NCBI GenBank assembly: GCA_043228905.1
Contig: JBHGNT010000008.1
Span: 13,392,001-13,456,000, forward strand
From: Azolla caroliniana
Lineage: Eukaryota; Polypodiophyta
DNA length: 64,000 nucleotides
Direction: 5' to 3'
Shown here: positions 63,863 through 64,000 of the stretch, one piece after another
How positions within the stretch are numbered: the stretch's first letter is position 1
How the letters are laid out: each line of letters opens with the position of its first letter
Notes under the pieces: model-generated
Databases searched by the model: none
What the model was told of the DNA's origin: nothing
The model's input: the letters and a program-made list of their open reading frames with translations, nothing else
Made by a program: the position numbers and the translations under genes

Positions 63863-64000
63863 TGTTGGGTCTACCCACTCAAGTGGAGCCCACGACATGG
63901 AGTCGGCTGACAGCCGACTGTTGACTTAGTGCTGAAGCAACTCAACCTCGGCTAAAAAGTAAAATCATTATAATTATTTTTAACTATATATATATATATA
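63863..64000 (+). repeat. 3' LTR of element E, start only
   Basis: TGTTGGGTCTACCC after the purine tract GAGGGGGAGAA (63851-63861). It runs off the window in a (TA)n microsatellite (63982-64000). Confidence 0.8.

Overview
This window is nuclear DNA of a eukaryote, almost certainly a land plant with a large, repeat-rich genome. The evidence is many Ty1/copia elements primed by initiator-Met tRNA, a Ty3/gypsy chromovirus with a chromodomain, an L1-like LINE, two pol-less LTR elements, and a DDE transposon of a type I associate with seedless plants (a weak inference). I see no host gene, rRNA, functional tRNA or CRISPR array. Nearly every base can be assigned to a transposable element, and the elements are inserted into one another. 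I name them by letter so the pieces can be rejoined.

Left half (1-29285), five levels deep. The outermost is copia 'B-outer' on the minus strand (1-1457 and 28205-29285). It is split by copia 'A' on the plus strand (LTRs 1458-1714 and 27887-28204). A is split at its LTR/PBS junction by copia 'B-inner' on the minus strand (LTRs 1718-2238 and 22611-23136, target duplication CATCT). B-inner is split inside its RNase H tail by a 16.3-kb DNA transposon 'T' (2354-18699, terminal inverted repeats, 4-bp duplication TGTG). T is itself split by a LINE 'L' (about 14290-18415). T is the most interesting object. It carries a decayed, intron-containing DDE transposase on the plus strand. A convergent multi-exon gene on the minus strand encodes a RING-H2 finger, a basic/coiled-coil N-terminus and an acidic repeat tail. 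A long intron of each gene is filled by a satellite built on the same TAGTACTAAT core, with different unit lengths (about 147 and 52 bp).

Right half (29286-64000). Copia 'D' on the plus strand runs 5'-truncated into an LTR block (32185-33236) that leads directly into copia 'E' on the plus strand. E spans to the window end but is split twice: by copia C1 (33617-54505, duplication GATAC) and by its relative C2 (56209-62008, duplication AGTAG). C1 carries a young chromovirus 'H' (35194-40856, duplication CATAC, 445-bp LTRs differing at 6 positions). C1 also carries a gag-only LTR element 'G' (41441-51997), which in turn carries a second gag-only element 'F' (43557-48867). A four-copy 410-bp tandem array spans the G/F junction.

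No element looks fully intact. The LINE ORF2 (1247 codons) is uninterrupted but its ORF1 is truncated. The last part of E and parts of C2 and H are long and open. The elements do not form a pathway; the biology here is insertion history, the DNA transposon's two-gene system, and the priming and frameshifting signals of the chromovirus.
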